The notes under the pieces: generated by a model
The model's database searches: none
Told to the model about the DNA's origin: nothing
What the model saw: only the letters and a program-made list of their open reading frames with translations
Shown here: positions 17,481-26,400 of the stretch, piece by piece
Numbering within the stretch: position 1 is the first letter of the stretch
Layout of the letters: each line of letters starts with the position of its first letter
Made by a program: the position numbers and the translations under genes
From: SAR202 cluster bacterium
Lineage (GTDB): Bacteria > Chloroflexota > Dehalococcoidia > Lucifugimonadales > OSU-TB39
DNA length: 64,000 nucleotides
Reading direction: 5' to 3'
Assembly: GCA_009392195.1 (NCBI GenBank)
Contig: VFGY01000025.1
Location: forward strand, 1-64,000

Positions 17481-18455
17481 TTACCTGCCCAGATTAACAT
17501 TCCCAGGAACCGATATTTGACTCAAAACAGAATCAATAATGTCGTTACTTGTAACCCCTCTCATCCTCGCAGGAGATGATAGTACGATACGATGACTCAA
17601 TATAGGATTAGCGAGTTCTTTGATATCATCAGGTAAAATAAAATCTCTGCCCCTTATAAAAGCCAAAGCTTTTGCACCATTAAACATTGCAATAGAACCC
17701 CTAGGTGAACTACCCAATGCCACGTCTTCGTGGGTTCTGGTCATTTCAACGGCTTCCACTATATATTCTTTCAGGCGGTCGTCTATATATATATTCCTAA
17801 TCGCTTCTTGGATTTCAGTTATCTCTTTATCTGATGCAACTTCTTGTAAATCCTCAATAGGATGTGATTGCTTTTGATTCTCTACAATATCTATTTCTTC
17901 TTGCCTTGACGGATATCCCAAAGAAATTTTTAAAAAGAACCTATCTAGCTGAGCTTCTGGTAAAGGGAAAGTACCTTCATACTCTATTGGATTTTGTGTT
18001 GCCATAACAATGAATGGCCGAGGTAATTTATATGTATTACCTTCCACCGTTACCTGTCTTTCATCCATTGCTTCTAGCAAGGCTGATTGAGTCTTAGGAG
18101 TTGCTCTATTTATCTCATCTGCAAGGACTAATTGGCTTACAACTGGACCGGGCTTATACTGAAACTCTCCGGTTTGTTGATTAAATATAGAAACCCCGGT
18201 GATATCACTAGGCAACAAATCAGGAGTAAACTGAATACGGCTAAAATCACAACCTATCGATTTAGACAAACTCCTAGCCAACATAGTTTTACCTACACCT
18301 GGAACATCCTCAATAAGAGCATGTCCTTGACAAATCAAAGTAACGACCGCCAACTCTACAGCTGAATTCTTACCTATTATGACATTTTGTATATTCTCAA
18401 TGATTTGTTGAACCTTAGATCTAGCATTCTCTAAATTTTCCAATTTTATCTCCAT
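17481..18455 (-). CDS. MoxR-family AAA+ ATPase
   Basis: 324 residues. Walker A GVGKTMLA near residue 55, Walker B LVLADEINRATPKTQSALLEAM, sensor-1 ATQNPIEYEGTFPLPEAQLDRF, and the C-terminal lid with SSPRGSIAMFNGAKA. All are typical of the MoxR/RavA group, which act as chaperones for VWA/DUF58 partners. First gene of the three-gene cluster; the next start lies four bases after its stop. Upstream is a 250-base gap shared with the divergent dioxygenase gene; no convincing promoter stands out in it. Confidence 0.93.
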   Translation of the reverse strand: MEIKLENLENARSKVQQIIENIQNVIIGKNSAVELAVVTLICQGHALIEDVPGVGKTMLARSLSKSIGCDFSRIQFTPDLLPSDITGVSIFNQQTGEFQYKPGPVVSQLVLADEINRATPKTQSALLEAMDERQVTVEGNTYKLPRPFIVMATQNPIEYEGTFPLPEAQLDRFFLKISLGYPSRQEEIDIVENQKQSHPIEDLQEVASDKEITEIQEAIRNIYIDDRLKEYIVEAVEMTRTHEDVALGSSPRGSIAMFNGAKALAFIRGRDFILPDDIKELANPILSHRIVLSSPARMRGVTSNDIIDSVLSQISVPGNVNLGR

Positions 18456-18706
18456 TTAGTATTTCCTATAGAAACGTTGAGGGCAGTTCAATAATCCACT
18501 ACTAACGAAGGCCACTCATTCAGTATATTATATAGTACATTTTACACGATATGATTTATATATGCCACATTTTGTGAAACTTTATTTCCCATCTCAATAA
18601 CATAGTTTATATAAGATTTATAATCCAACTTTATATTACCTAATATTCAATTATTGTAGAATAACCACACAATGATTGTTGTCAACAAAATTATTTGGAG
18701 AATCAG

Positions 18707-19588
18707 ATGCTTACATCAGAACAAAAAAGATTCTTTGAAACTTTCGGGTTTTTGATAATTAAAGATTTTTTTTCTCAAAATGAGATAAATACCATTTCAA
18801 AGGAATTTAACTATCGGTCTAAAGTTGCATCCAATATCGAACCTTTTGATGGTACAAAAAGACAGACCATTGATATGTCTGATGATGACAGTCCGTTTTT
18901 TGCTTCATTACTCGACAATGAACAATTACTATCGATAGGAAAAACTATACATAATCGAATATTGCCATGGAGCACGAACATAGATAGACACGTAGATAAT
19001 ACATTTTGGCACCATGACGCAGGAGGATACGAATGGTATGGAGTAAAATTTGCATTTTACCTTGATAGCTTAACTTCCCAAAACGGAGCCTTAAGAGTGA
19101 TTCCCGGGTCCCACAAACAACCATTTCATGATGAACTCGCCCATATCAAAAACTTAAACTATTCATGGATAAGGAAAAATTACACTGCAGCTAGTAAAAG
19201 TTCATTTATTGCTCCTATACCTAGCTATGCTTGTGAATCAAATCCTGGCGATCTGGTAATCTTTGATTATAGGATTTTTCATGCAAGCCTCGGGGGTTCG
19301 AAAGATCGACACATGTGTACGGTAAATTTCATCAACTATCCCAAAACACCCAAACAACTAGCAATAACTATTCACGAGGCAAAGAATTATTTCAAAGACA
19401 CCCACAACACTGCGGCTCCATGGAACCCGAAAAAAGTAGTTTCAGAAAACTGGTTGGCAAACACAAATCAAAATCCTAATCGGCAGTGGGGGATAGACCA
19501 ATGGCGTAAATTTTCCAAAATGAAAGTATCTGATACAGGATATAAAATAGAAACAGTTGAAGGTAAATTGAAAGTCATTCCTATTTGA
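18707..19588 (+). CDS. Phytanoyl-CoA dioxygenase (PhyH) family protein, second copy
   Basis: 293 residues from the ATG at 18707, which has TTGGAGA six to ten bases upstream; an in-frame TTG at 18695 is within that site and so is rejected as the start. The iron triad is H102-x-D104 (FWHHDAGG) and H192 (RIFHASLGG). LRVIPGSHKQPFH is the family's strand-turn. It is only distantly similar to the PhyH at 758-1672, so it is not a recent duplicate. It stands alone on the plus strand, convergent with a DUF2203/SDR unit. Substrate unknown. Confidence 0.87.
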   Translation: MLTSEQKRFFETFGFLIIKDFFSQNEINTISKEFNYRSKVASNIEPFDGTKRQTIDMSDDDSPFFASLLDNEQLLSIGKTIHNRILPWSTNIDRHVDNTFWHHDAGGYEWYGVKFAFYLDSLTSQNGALRVIPGSHKQPFHDELAHIKNLNYSWIRKNYTAASKSSFIAPIPSYACESNPGDLVIFDYRIFHASLGGSKDRHMCTVNFINYPKTPKQLAITIHEAKNYFKDTHNTAAPWNPKKVVSENWLANTNQNPNRQWGIDQWRKFSKMKVSDTGYKIETVEGKLKVIPI

Positions 19589-19602
19589 TGTAGGAAACAC
19601 AT

Positions 19603-19989
19603 CTACAATTTCTCTCTTCCTGCAAATCCAGTATCTTTTTCATGCCAATAGGCTATATTATCTTCGCCTTCCTTCCAACACAAATAAACTTCTCTTCCGT
19701 CCTTTACATATTCGAAATCAAAAAGTCCAGGATCTATACTCTTTATTATTATTCCCTTAGCCTCTATATCTGATATTTTCTCATTTATTTTAGTTACTGT
19801 AGATTTCAAATCTGAATTGAGTTTATCTAAATGGTTATGAGAAGCTGCACCACCATTACCCTGCATACGAATTTGAAGGGTTTTTATTTCAACATTTAAA
19901 TCTTTAACTTTATTTCTTAAAGGGGATATCGAACTACAAATTTCTTTCAAAAACGGAATCAAATTTTGAGCTCCATCTAAAGTAAACAT
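19603..19989 (-). CDS. DUF2203 family protein
   Basis: 128 residues. The first 85 form a predicted coiled coil (LRNKVKDLNVEIKTLQIRM onwards), followed by the conserved end DPGLFDFEYVKDGREVYLCW, WKEGEDNIAYWHEKDTGFAGR, which identifies DUF2203. Function of the family is unknown. The ATG at 19989 overlaps the stop of the SDR gene (TGATG), indicating translational coupling; a TTG one codon upstream is also possible. Confidence 0.85.
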   Translation of the reverse strand: MFTLDGAQNLIPFLKEICSSISPLRNKVKDLNVEIKTLQIRMQGNGGAASHNHLDKLNSDLKSTVTKINEKISDIEAKGIIIKSIDPGLFDFEYVKDGREVYLCWKEGEDNIAYWHEKDTGFAGREKL

Positions 19990-20834
19990 CAAAATCCCAA
20001 TTCATATGGCATAGAGGACATTTCAGCACTTTTTGTCCATAACGTCCGAGCAGCTATTGCGTCCGTAGCATGCGGAGCAAGTTCAACTGGCTGACAGTCA
20101 ATAAAATATTTTCCCGAAATATTTTTGACATCTTCTGAAACTGCTAAGTACACTATTGTCTTAGCCCCATCTTTTGTTGATTTGCCGAGACATTTCCAAG
20201 CCAACGTTATAGCACTGCCTAAAATCCCATTTTTGGATATTAGATTAGTCGGGATTATTCCTGGGTGCATAGCATTTATAGTAATCTTCTCTGAATCTAT
20301 TTTTTCAGACAAATATTTTGTAAACAAAAGTTGCGCTAATTTGGTTTTGCCATATACGTTCATTACTCTATATGAGTGATGACTACTTAAATCATCAAAG
20401 TCCATTCTAACACCTTTATGTGCTACGGAACTGACATTAATTATTCTAGAACTTGGACCTACAACCAAAGATTCCAACAAAAGTCTAGTCAATAAATAAT
20501 GAGACAAATAATTAACTGAAAACATTTTTTCTATACCAAGAGAATCGGTTTTACGTTTTAAATATATGACACCAGCATTATTTATCAACACATTTAATTC
20601 TCTGAATCGTTTTTTGATATTTTCTGCTAAATCTCTGATCGATTGCTGGTCAGATAGATCACATGAGATAAAATCAACATTACACCCATATGAAAGCATC
20701 CTATTAAAAGCCTTATCACAACTTGAACTTGAACTACCAATCCCTATAACATCTGCTCCCATTTCAGATATCTGCCTCGCAGTTTCAAACCCAATTCCTG
20801 AAGTCGCTCCTGTTATTAAAACTGTTTTAGCCAT
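19989..20834 (-). CDS. Short-chain dehydrogenase/reductase (retinol dehydrogenase-like)
   Basis: 281 residues of the classical SDR family. NAD(P)-binding GATSGIG at residues 8-14, NNAG at about 87-90, INVSSVA with the catalytic Ser, and Y-G-K-T-K (YxxxK) near residue 160. Overall resemblance is to WW-domain/retinol dehydrogenase-like SDRs. Sits between the F420-type reductase (one base between the genes) and DUF2203 (start-stop overlap), so the three form a tight operon. Substrate unknown. Confidence 0.9.
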   Translation of the reverse strand: MAKTVLITGATSGIGFETARQISEMGADVIGIGSSSSSCDKAFNRMLSYGCNVDFISCDLSDQQSIRDLAENIKKRFRELNVLINNAGVIYLKRKTDSLGIEKMFSVNYLSHYLLTRLLLESLVVGPSSRIINVSSVAHKGVRMDFDDLSSHHSYRVMNVYGKTKLAQLLFTKYLSEKIDSEKITINAMHPGIIPTNLISKNGILGSAITLAWKCLGKSTKDGAKTIVYLAVSEDVKNISGKYFIDCQPVELAPHATDAIAARTLWTKSAEMSSMPYELGF

Positions 20835-20835
20835 T

Positions 20836-21210
20836 TCAATTCTTTGGTGTAAATTTTATTATTGGTATACATCTAGAAGTTACAGATTGATAATATTTGA
20901 AGCCTGGATAAAAATTAATCAATTTCTCCCATATTTCGGTTCTTTGAAAACCATTTAAAAATTCTGCATCAGCAGTCATTTTTATTCCTTTTATCTCTAA
21001 TAGAACCCTTGAATCATTACTTAAGTTTTTTACCCATTGAGGATCTTTAGGGGAACCTCCAAAGGAACCAACACAAAAATAATCCTTATCATTCATCATA
21101 TATATAACAGGAGTTTTCCTAATCTTACCCGTTTTGACTCCTTTGGTATGGATAATTAAAACAGGATATCCGCCAAGTGTGCTCATTAACCTTCCTCTTG
21201 ACGCTATCAA
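20836..21210 (-). CDS. Deazaflavin (F420)-dependent nitroreductase family protein
   Basis: At least 124 residues of the Ddn/DUF385 split-barrel family: PVLIIHTKGVKTGKIRKTPV, then YFCVGSFGGSPKDPQW and NLSNDSRVLLEI. Members use F420H2, or bind it. The annotated start is a TTG with no Shine-Dalgarno. The frame stays open upstream to a stop at 21307-21309 and encodes a family-like N-terminal helix (QGFGKFFAQKYSLIVGFSRF), but contains no ATG or GTG. GAGAGG lies five bases before an ATA codon at 21297, so the true start may be that ATA or another rare codon. First gene of the unit with SDR and DUF2203. Confidence 0.8.
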   Translation of the reverse strand: MIASRGRLMSTLGGYPVLIIHTKGVKTGKIRKTPVIYMMNDKDYFCVGSFGGSPKDPQWVKNLSNDSRVLLEIKGIKMTADAEFLNGFQRTEIWEKLINFYPGFKYYQSVTSRCIPIIKFTPKN

Positions 21211-21366
21211 GATAAATTTATGAAATCTGCTAAACCCAACAATTAGACTATATTTTTGAGCAAAAAATTTCCCAAAGCCCTGAGCATATTTTTTTATATT
21301 TACCTCTCAAGTTACCGCAACTGATTTGCACAATAAACATACCATCATGATATAGGTTTAATCAGG

Positions 21367-21546
21367 CTATTTTTTCAAAGAAGCTAAATGACGCCGTGTC
21401 ATATTTAACGGCATAAAAACCCAAACAAATATTAATATTGCTTTTATAATATTACCTTTTAATATTTGTCGTTTGGTTGCCTCAATGATATCTTTTCTAC
21501 CTCTAGGTAAAATTTTATTTGCATCTGAATTTGAATTATCTTTCAT
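21367..21546 (-). CDS. Possible small membrane protein, 59 residues
   Basis: An ATG-to-TAG frame in the otherwise empty 395-base stretch between the F420-type reductase and the CPBP protease. The first 35 residues are polar (MKDNSNSDANKILPRGRKD), then a hydrophobic stretch IIKAILIFVWVFMPLNM suits one membrane helix, followed by a basic tail TRRHLASLKK. The Shine-Dalgarno is weak (AAAGAT). Composition looks protein-like but I know no family. The rest of this stretch holds only the possible 5' extension of the reductase. Confidence 0.4.
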   Translation of the reverse strand: MKDNSNSDANKILPRGRKDIIEATKRQILKGNIIKAILIFVWVFMPLNMTRRHLASLKK

Positions 21547-21605
21547 ATTTAATCTTTACTGATTTTTGCAATATTCAATAAATAAGGCAAATTATAGTTT
21601 CTTTT

Positions 21606-22586
21606 TCACTCGTTGTTAACATGCAGATTTTGAAGATTGTGCTGATACGGTATTATATCTGATTTTGATGGCCACAGTTTATATAAAACCAAACTAATAA
21701 TAACGCTACTCACAATAAATAAGCCTAATATAGGTAACATACTTGATAAGCTTGTAAATTCTTCTGTTTCAATACTACCCGGATCACCAGTTATCAATAC
21801 CAAAATAACTACGATTGAATTGTTTATCATATGACAAAAAACAGAAACCCATAAACTTTTAGTACGATTATATAAGCATGACAATATAACTCCCATAACA
21901 GTAGGCCCAATTATTCCAGGGTGCAAAATACCAAAAAATAAAGAACTGAAAATTATCCCTCTTTTATAACCCCACTTAACCACCCAACGAGTCATAAACA
22001 TTCCTCGAAAAACAACCTCCTCAAAAATCGGAGCTATTAAAACCAGAATAGATACAACAAAACCAGCATGCAAATATGCTTGAATAGAACTAAAGTTTTT
22101 AGGCCATAAATCCCCACCATCAAATAATGTTTCTATAAGGGATATTTCTCCAAACAACTGAATAATCAAATAAATACTCATATAAGTACAAGAAATACTA
22201 AAGCCCATTCCAACAATAACAATTAAGACCAAGTAGGGGATTCCGATAGTATTAATACTATTTAATTTCCCTAAAATTGCTTTTAGTGACAACTCGTTTC
22301 TATTTCTCACCCACAATACCCAAATAAACATTAAGCCATACATCCAGATACTACTTATTAATAAATCTAGAAAATCGCTTAAATATGGCATCAATTCAAA
22401 TAGCACTGCTAATATAAACACACCTACAACTATCCAAATAAGAGCCCATCTACTTCGAAAAGTTTCAATAAATTTACTAGAGCTAGACATTGAGGTAGTT
22501 TGTAGGAATTTGTTCCCACAAAAATTGCAGAAATTAGCAAAATTCGTATTGCTATTCAGGCACTTTTCGCAAATTTTATCTTTCAT
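21606..22586 (-). CDS. CPBP intramembrane protease (CAAX/Abi type) with N-terminal zinc ribbon
   Basis: 326 residues. Residues 1-26 hold a zinc ribbon (C-E-K-C ... C-N-F-C), followed by about eight membrane segments. The CPBP motifs are clear: APIFEEVVFRGMF (EExxxR), SLFFGILHPG (FxxxH) and FCHMINNSIV (HxxxN). These are glutamate-type membrane proteases of the Rce1 family; roles include prenyl-protein processing and bacteriocin self-immunity. It stands alone, divergent from guaC, with no link to its neighbours that I can see. Confidence 0.88.
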   Translation of the reverse strand: MKDKICEKCLNSNTNFANFCNFCGNKFLQTTSMSSSSKFIETFRSRWALIWIVVGVFILAVLFELMPYLSDFLDLLISSIWMYGLMFIWVLWVRNRNELSLKAILGKLNSINTIGIPYLVLIVIVGMGFSISCTYMSIYLIIQLFGEISLIETLFDGGDLWPKNFSSIQAYLHAGFVVSILVLIAPIFEEVVFRGMFMTRWVVKWGYKRGIIFSSLFFGILHPGIIGPTVMGVILSCLYNRTKSLWVSVFCHMINNSIVVILVLITGDPGSIETEEFTSLSSMLPILGLFIVSSVIISLVLYKLWPSKSDIIPYQHNLQNLHVNNE

Positions 22587-22788
22587 GAAAGTAATTTATA
22601 TTAAACATGAGTTTTATCAATAAAAAAAGTTTATTAAAAAATCCTTATATTTAGACACAGAAAAAGCAAGGCAATATGGTAGTATTTTTCTTGGGGTAAA
22701 TATTTTATGAAAACTAAGCTAATTTGGAAACAAATGCTTAAAATTTATATGTACTCAAATCAAAAATGAAACTTACAGTGTTGGAAAC

Positions 22789-23826
22789 ATGAGCATAAAA
22801 TCAAAGTTTATTAGTGATGATTTAAAATTGGGCTTCAATGACGTAAAAATAATACCAATAAAATCAAAATTTGAATCCCGTAAATTAATTAACCTGCAAA
22901 CTGAATATACTTTTCCAAGATCAAAAATCAAGTGGGAAGGTGTACCTATAATTGCAGCTAACATGGATAATGTAGCCACCTTCGACATGGCTAGAGCATT
23001 GCAAAACTATAGTTTGTGTACAGCCGTTACAAAATTCCACACTCCAGAAGATTGGATAGATGGTATATTAACAGGGATTTCACTCGACTATAGTTTTTGC
23101 ACATTTGGCATAGAATCGATATCATCGATTGAAACTTTTTTTGATTCCATCCACGCAAAAACTAATATTATACCTAAAATAGTTGTTTTCGATGTTCCAA
23201 ACGGTTACATAAAACCATTTCATAAAATCGTAACCCAATTTAGAAAAAAATATCCGTCAACAGGAATCATAGCTGGAAACATAGTTACAGCCGAGGGCGT
23301 CCAAATACTTGCTGACTGTGGAGTAGATGCTGTGAAAATAGGTATCGGATCTGGTTCAGCATGTAGTACGTCCAGCGTAACAGGTGTTGGCTACCCACAA
23401 TTATCAGCTGTATTGGAATGTGCTGAAGCTGCTCAAAGAGAAAAAATTTTTACCGTTTCTGATGGCGGAGCGAATACTTCAGGAGATATATCCAAAGCGT
23501 TCATAGCAGGAGCTAATTTTGTGATGCTAGGAGGGATGCTAGCCGGACACGAAGAAGGAAATTCTGAAACTGTTTTGAAAGATGGGAAAATATATAGGAA
23601 ATTTTACGGAATGAGTTCCTCAGAAGCTATGGTCAAACACTATAACGAAATCGCACCATATAGAGCTTCAGAAGGAATTTCAACGCTGATTCCAGATAAA
23701 GGAAATGTATCCAACACCATTGACGAAATTCTCGGCGGAATCAGATCAACATGTACATACATAAATTCAAGTAACTTGATTGAAATGCGAAATAAAGGAA
23801 AATTTATCTTGGTAAAAACTAGTTAA
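22789..23826 (+). CDS. guaC: GMP reductase (IMPDH/GMPR family)
   Basis: 345 residues, the length of GuaC and lacking the CBS insert of IMP dehydrogenase. The catalytic loop GSACSTSSVTGVGYPQLSA has the active Cys and matches GMP reductase (Cys-Thr/Ser, then TGVGYPQLSAV); SDGGANTSGD and FVMLGGMLAGHEEG are the phosphate-binding parts. It converts GMP to IMP with NADPH. The ATG at 22789 has GTTGGAAA upstream. It converges on hpt and the purine-type ABC transporter, so this stretch serves purine salvage. An identity as IMP dehydrogenase is less likely given AGHEEG and the length. Confidence 0.9.
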   Translation: MSIKSKFISDDLKLGFNDVKIIPIKSKFESRKLINLQTEYTFPRSKIKWEGVPIIAANMDNVATFDMARALQNYSLCTAVTKFHTPEDWIDGILTGISLDYSFCTFGIESISSIETFFDSIHAKTNIIPKIVVFDVPNGYIKPFHKIVTQFRKKYPSTGIIAGNIVTAEGVQILADCGVDAVKIGIGSGSACSTSSVTGVGYPQLSAVLECAEAAQREKIFTVSDGGANTSGDISKAFIAGANFVMLGGMLAGHEEGNSETVLKDGKIYRKFYGMSSSEAMVKHYNEIAPYRASEGISTLIPDKGNVSNTIDEILGGIRSTCTYINSSNLIEMRNKGKFILVKTS

Positions 23827-23837
23827 GAATACATAAA

Positions 23838-24392
23838 CTAAGAAATATATCCGATTTTATCCATTCCTCTCATTTTACCTTTATAGTCCATACCATAGCC
23901 TACAAGCCATTTATCTTCAGCAAGAGTAAAACATGAATAATTAGCTTCTAGGTTAGCTTGTCGTCTAAATTTCTTATCAACTAATACTGCGATTTCCACA
24001 GGACCATTTGTCATCTTCGATATTTTATTTTTGAGTTTAATTAAAGTAATCCCCGTATCAATTAGATCATCTAGAATTATAGTCGGAAAACCCATCTGCA
24101 TTCGCTGTTCAAAATTACGTGAAGTAACTATTTCAGGTTCACTAGGGTCAAAGTCATCGCTATAGGCACTAGCTAAAACCGGATTTACAACCCATTTGTG
24201 GGGGAAAAACGCTTCTAAATAGTTTAACAATTTAGAACCGAAAGATATGGCTCCAGTCATTATAGGGACAAGATTAACCGTATCCGCATCTTTCCAATTA
24301 TTGGCGATCATTTCTGCTAACAATTTAATCTTCGCATCAATCTCTGTAGCATCCCATATTATTTCAATATTTACCGAATCTTTTGTTTCCAT
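23838..24392 (-). CDS. hpt: Hypoxanthine/guanine phosphoribosyltransferase
   Basis: 184 residues of the type I phosphoribosyltransferase fold. The PRPP-binding motif is TIILDDLIDTGITL, with VPIMTGAISFG near the pyrophosphate-binding loop and DKWLVGYGMDYKGKMRG at the purine-binding end. It makes IMP/GMP from hypoxanthine/guanine and PRPP. It begins six bases after the second permease gene of the ABC transporter, so uptake and salvage are probably co-transcribed. Base specificity is inferred from family and context. Confidence 0.88.
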   Translation of the reverse strand: METKDSVNIEIIWDATEIDAKIKLLAEMIANNWKDADTVNLVPIMTGAISFGSKLLNYLEAFFPHKWVVNPVLASAYSDDFDPSEPEIVTSRNFEQRMQMGFPTIILDDLIDTGITLIKLKNKISKMTNGPVEIAVLVDKKFRRQANLEANYSCFTLAEDKWLVGYGMDYKGKMRGMDKIGYIS

Positions 24393-24398
24393 TTTTAT

Positions 24399-25379
24399 TT
24401 AACCATCTTTATTGAAAGTAACACCTAAACTTTGCGGTTGATTACCTAAAATCATAACTTTAATGAATCTCGGTATCCATTTTACATCTCTTTGATTAAC
24501 AATTTGAATACCGACCAAAGTCAAAATCATTAAAGGGAATGGGATTAACGGAAGAACTTGAGATAGTCCCAAAGTAACCGCCTGTAGTTTAAATGCCAAG
24601 GCTTGTAATAAACCAAACATATATACACCTGACACACAACGAACTGGATTCCATCCACCAAATATAACTATAGCTAAAGCAATCCATCCATAATTAGTAG
24701 TGTGCCCATCAGACCAACCAAATTTAGCATGTAACGAAAAAGCCGCTCCCCCTAAGCCAATTAAAATACCTCCGATAGTCGTGTAAAGAAACTTAGTCCT
24801 TTCAACATTGATTCCTCTCGCATCAGCTGAATATGGGTTTTCACCTACTGCCCTCAGATCCAAACCATATCTAGTTTTATACAAAAAATACCATGTTAAC
24901 GGCACAGCAATTATAGCCAGCAGCACAACTATATTTTCTCCAAAAAGAATCTTGCCTAAAATCGGAATATCAGACAATATGGGTACATCAATACCTGGTA
25001 GATATGGTCCTGGTACTCTAACGTATTGCTGGCCCAAATAACTACTCAATTTTGCTAAGAATATAGTTAAGACAAATCCTACAGCTATTTGATTCATTTT
25101 CAATTTTATATCGCAAATAGATAGGCTCGCAGCTACAAATCCACCAACAAAACCTGCGGCAACAAATCCTATTAAAGCATACCCGGATATCACGGAAACA
25201 GCGAACCCAACTAAAGCGGTAATCAATAAACTCCCTTCGAGCGATAAGTTTACGACACCGACCTTTTCGCTAATAGTTTCACCTAATACAGCAAAAACCA
25301 TGGGTGTACTCAAAGATATTATGGTTATTATAGTGGCTTCAATATTACCCAAGTTATCTCCATAATATTTTGTTTGCAA
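24399..25379 (-). CDS. BMP-type nucleoside ABC transporter permease 2
   Basis: 326 residues, about nine membrane helices, of the branched-chain/simple-sugar permease family used by BMP transporters. Conserved parts include VVNLSLEGSLLI (the EGxL region), LDLRAVGENPYSADARGINV and GWIALAIVIFGGWNP. The first 26 bases overlap the end of the upstream permease gene. Forms the membrane pore with permease 1. Confidence 0.92.
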   Translation of the reverse strand: MQTKYYGDNLGNIEATIITIISLSTPMVFAVLGETISEKVGVVNLSLEGSLLITALVGFAVSVISGYALIGFVAAGFVGGFVAASLSICDIKLKMNQIAVGFVLTIFLAKLSSYLGQQYVRVPGPYLPGIDVPILSDIPILGKILFGENIVVLLAIIAVPLTWYFLYKTRYGLDLRAVGENPYSADARGINVERTKFLYTTIGGILIGLGGAAFSLHAKFGWSDGHTTNYGWIALAIVIFGGWNPVRCVSGVYMFGLLQALAFKLQAVTLGLSQVLPLIPFPLMILTLVGIQIVNQRDVKWIPRFIKVMILGNQPQSLGVTFNKDG

Positions 25380-26400
25380 TTTTAATGTCTAATTTGCTTG
25401 CCTTAATCAAGATCCAAGTCAAAACTAATAATCCTTGGATAATGCCAGATAAGCTAGAATGCATTCCAAGTTTAAGTTGAAGCTGAGTGCCACCAATCAA
25501 AAGACAGGCGAAAACGGTGCTAACTAAAACAACTAGGTATATGTTTCGCGAAGAAATCAATGCTATCAAAATACCTAAAAACCCATATCCACCAGAAATA
25601 AACGGAACCAGTTTATGATAAACCACAGTTGCTTGTATAACTCCGGCAATACCTCCAATAGCGCCTGCTAATGCAAAAGCGTATAAAATATACTTATTAG
25701 GTTCAACTCCAAATCTTTGAGATGATAAAGGATTGGAACCTACAGCTTTCAAGCGCAATCCAAAAACAGTTCGTTTAAAACAAAATAGTAGTGATGCCCC
25801 TACAACTAAAGCAAAAATAATTGGCCACAATGGTAATCCATATTCTCCCAGTCCTTGAATCCACGCTGTTTCAGGGAATATATCAGTTCCACTAGTCGAT
25901 GCAATACCTTCTCTTTTCCAAGGCCCAATTACCAAGTAAACTATTGCTCCTGCAGCGACGAAATCAAGACCCAATCCACCAAAAATTTCGTGTACTTTAC
26001 TTTTAACTTTTAATATTCCACAAAATATTGCTATTAAGCTCCCAAAAAGACTGCCTATCAAAATTTCTATTATTGGCGCTGCTACAGTTTCTCCGATAAA
26101 AGACCTAGCTATAACGGTTGCTCCAATAGAACCAGCAATAAGCTGACCCTCAATCCCAATGTTCCATAATCCGCCAGTAAATGTGACTACTAAAGCAAAG
26201 GCTGAAATACTTAATATAGCAGTAGTTAAAAGGGTTCGCGAAAATCTATCAGGATTACCGAAAGCACCATCTACAAATGCCATATAAACTTCAAATGGAG
26301 ATGACCCGATTAAAATCAAGAATATAGATATCACCAAAAATACCATTATAAGAGATATTCCATTAGCTAGAACGGATTTAATATCAGGTTTCATCTTCAA
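25354..26400 (-). CDS. BMP-type nucleoside ABC transporter permease 1
   Basis: 348 residues with multiple membrane helices. The family regions GLWNIGIEGQLIAGSIGA and FGLRLKAVGSNPLSSQRFGV correspond to those of permease 2, so the two are ancient paralogues. Overlaps the ATPase gene by 17 bases and permease 2 by 26 bases, pointing to coupled translation of the transporter subunits. Confidence 0.92.
   Translation of the reverse strand: MKMKPDIKSVLANGISLIMVFLVISIFLILIGSSPFEVYMAFVDGAFGNPDRFSRTLLTTAILSISAFALVVTFTGGLWNIGIEGQLIAGSIGATVIARSFIGETVAAPIIEILIGSLFGSLIAIFCGILKVKSKVHEIFGGLGLDFVAAGAIVYLVIGPWKREGIASTSGTDIFPETAWIQGLGEYGLPLWPIIFALVVGASLLFCFKRTVFGLRLKAVGSNPLSSQRFGVEPNKYILYAFALAGAIGGIAGVIQATVVYHKLVPFISGGYGFLGILIALISSRNIYLVVLVSTVFACLLIGGTQLQLKLGMHSSLSGIIQGLLVLTWILIKASKLDIKIANKILWR

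Noticed and set aside
19585-19610. GATGT/ACATC hairpin between PhyH and DUF2203 as terminator
   Set aside because: Only five base pairs and no T-run on either strand.
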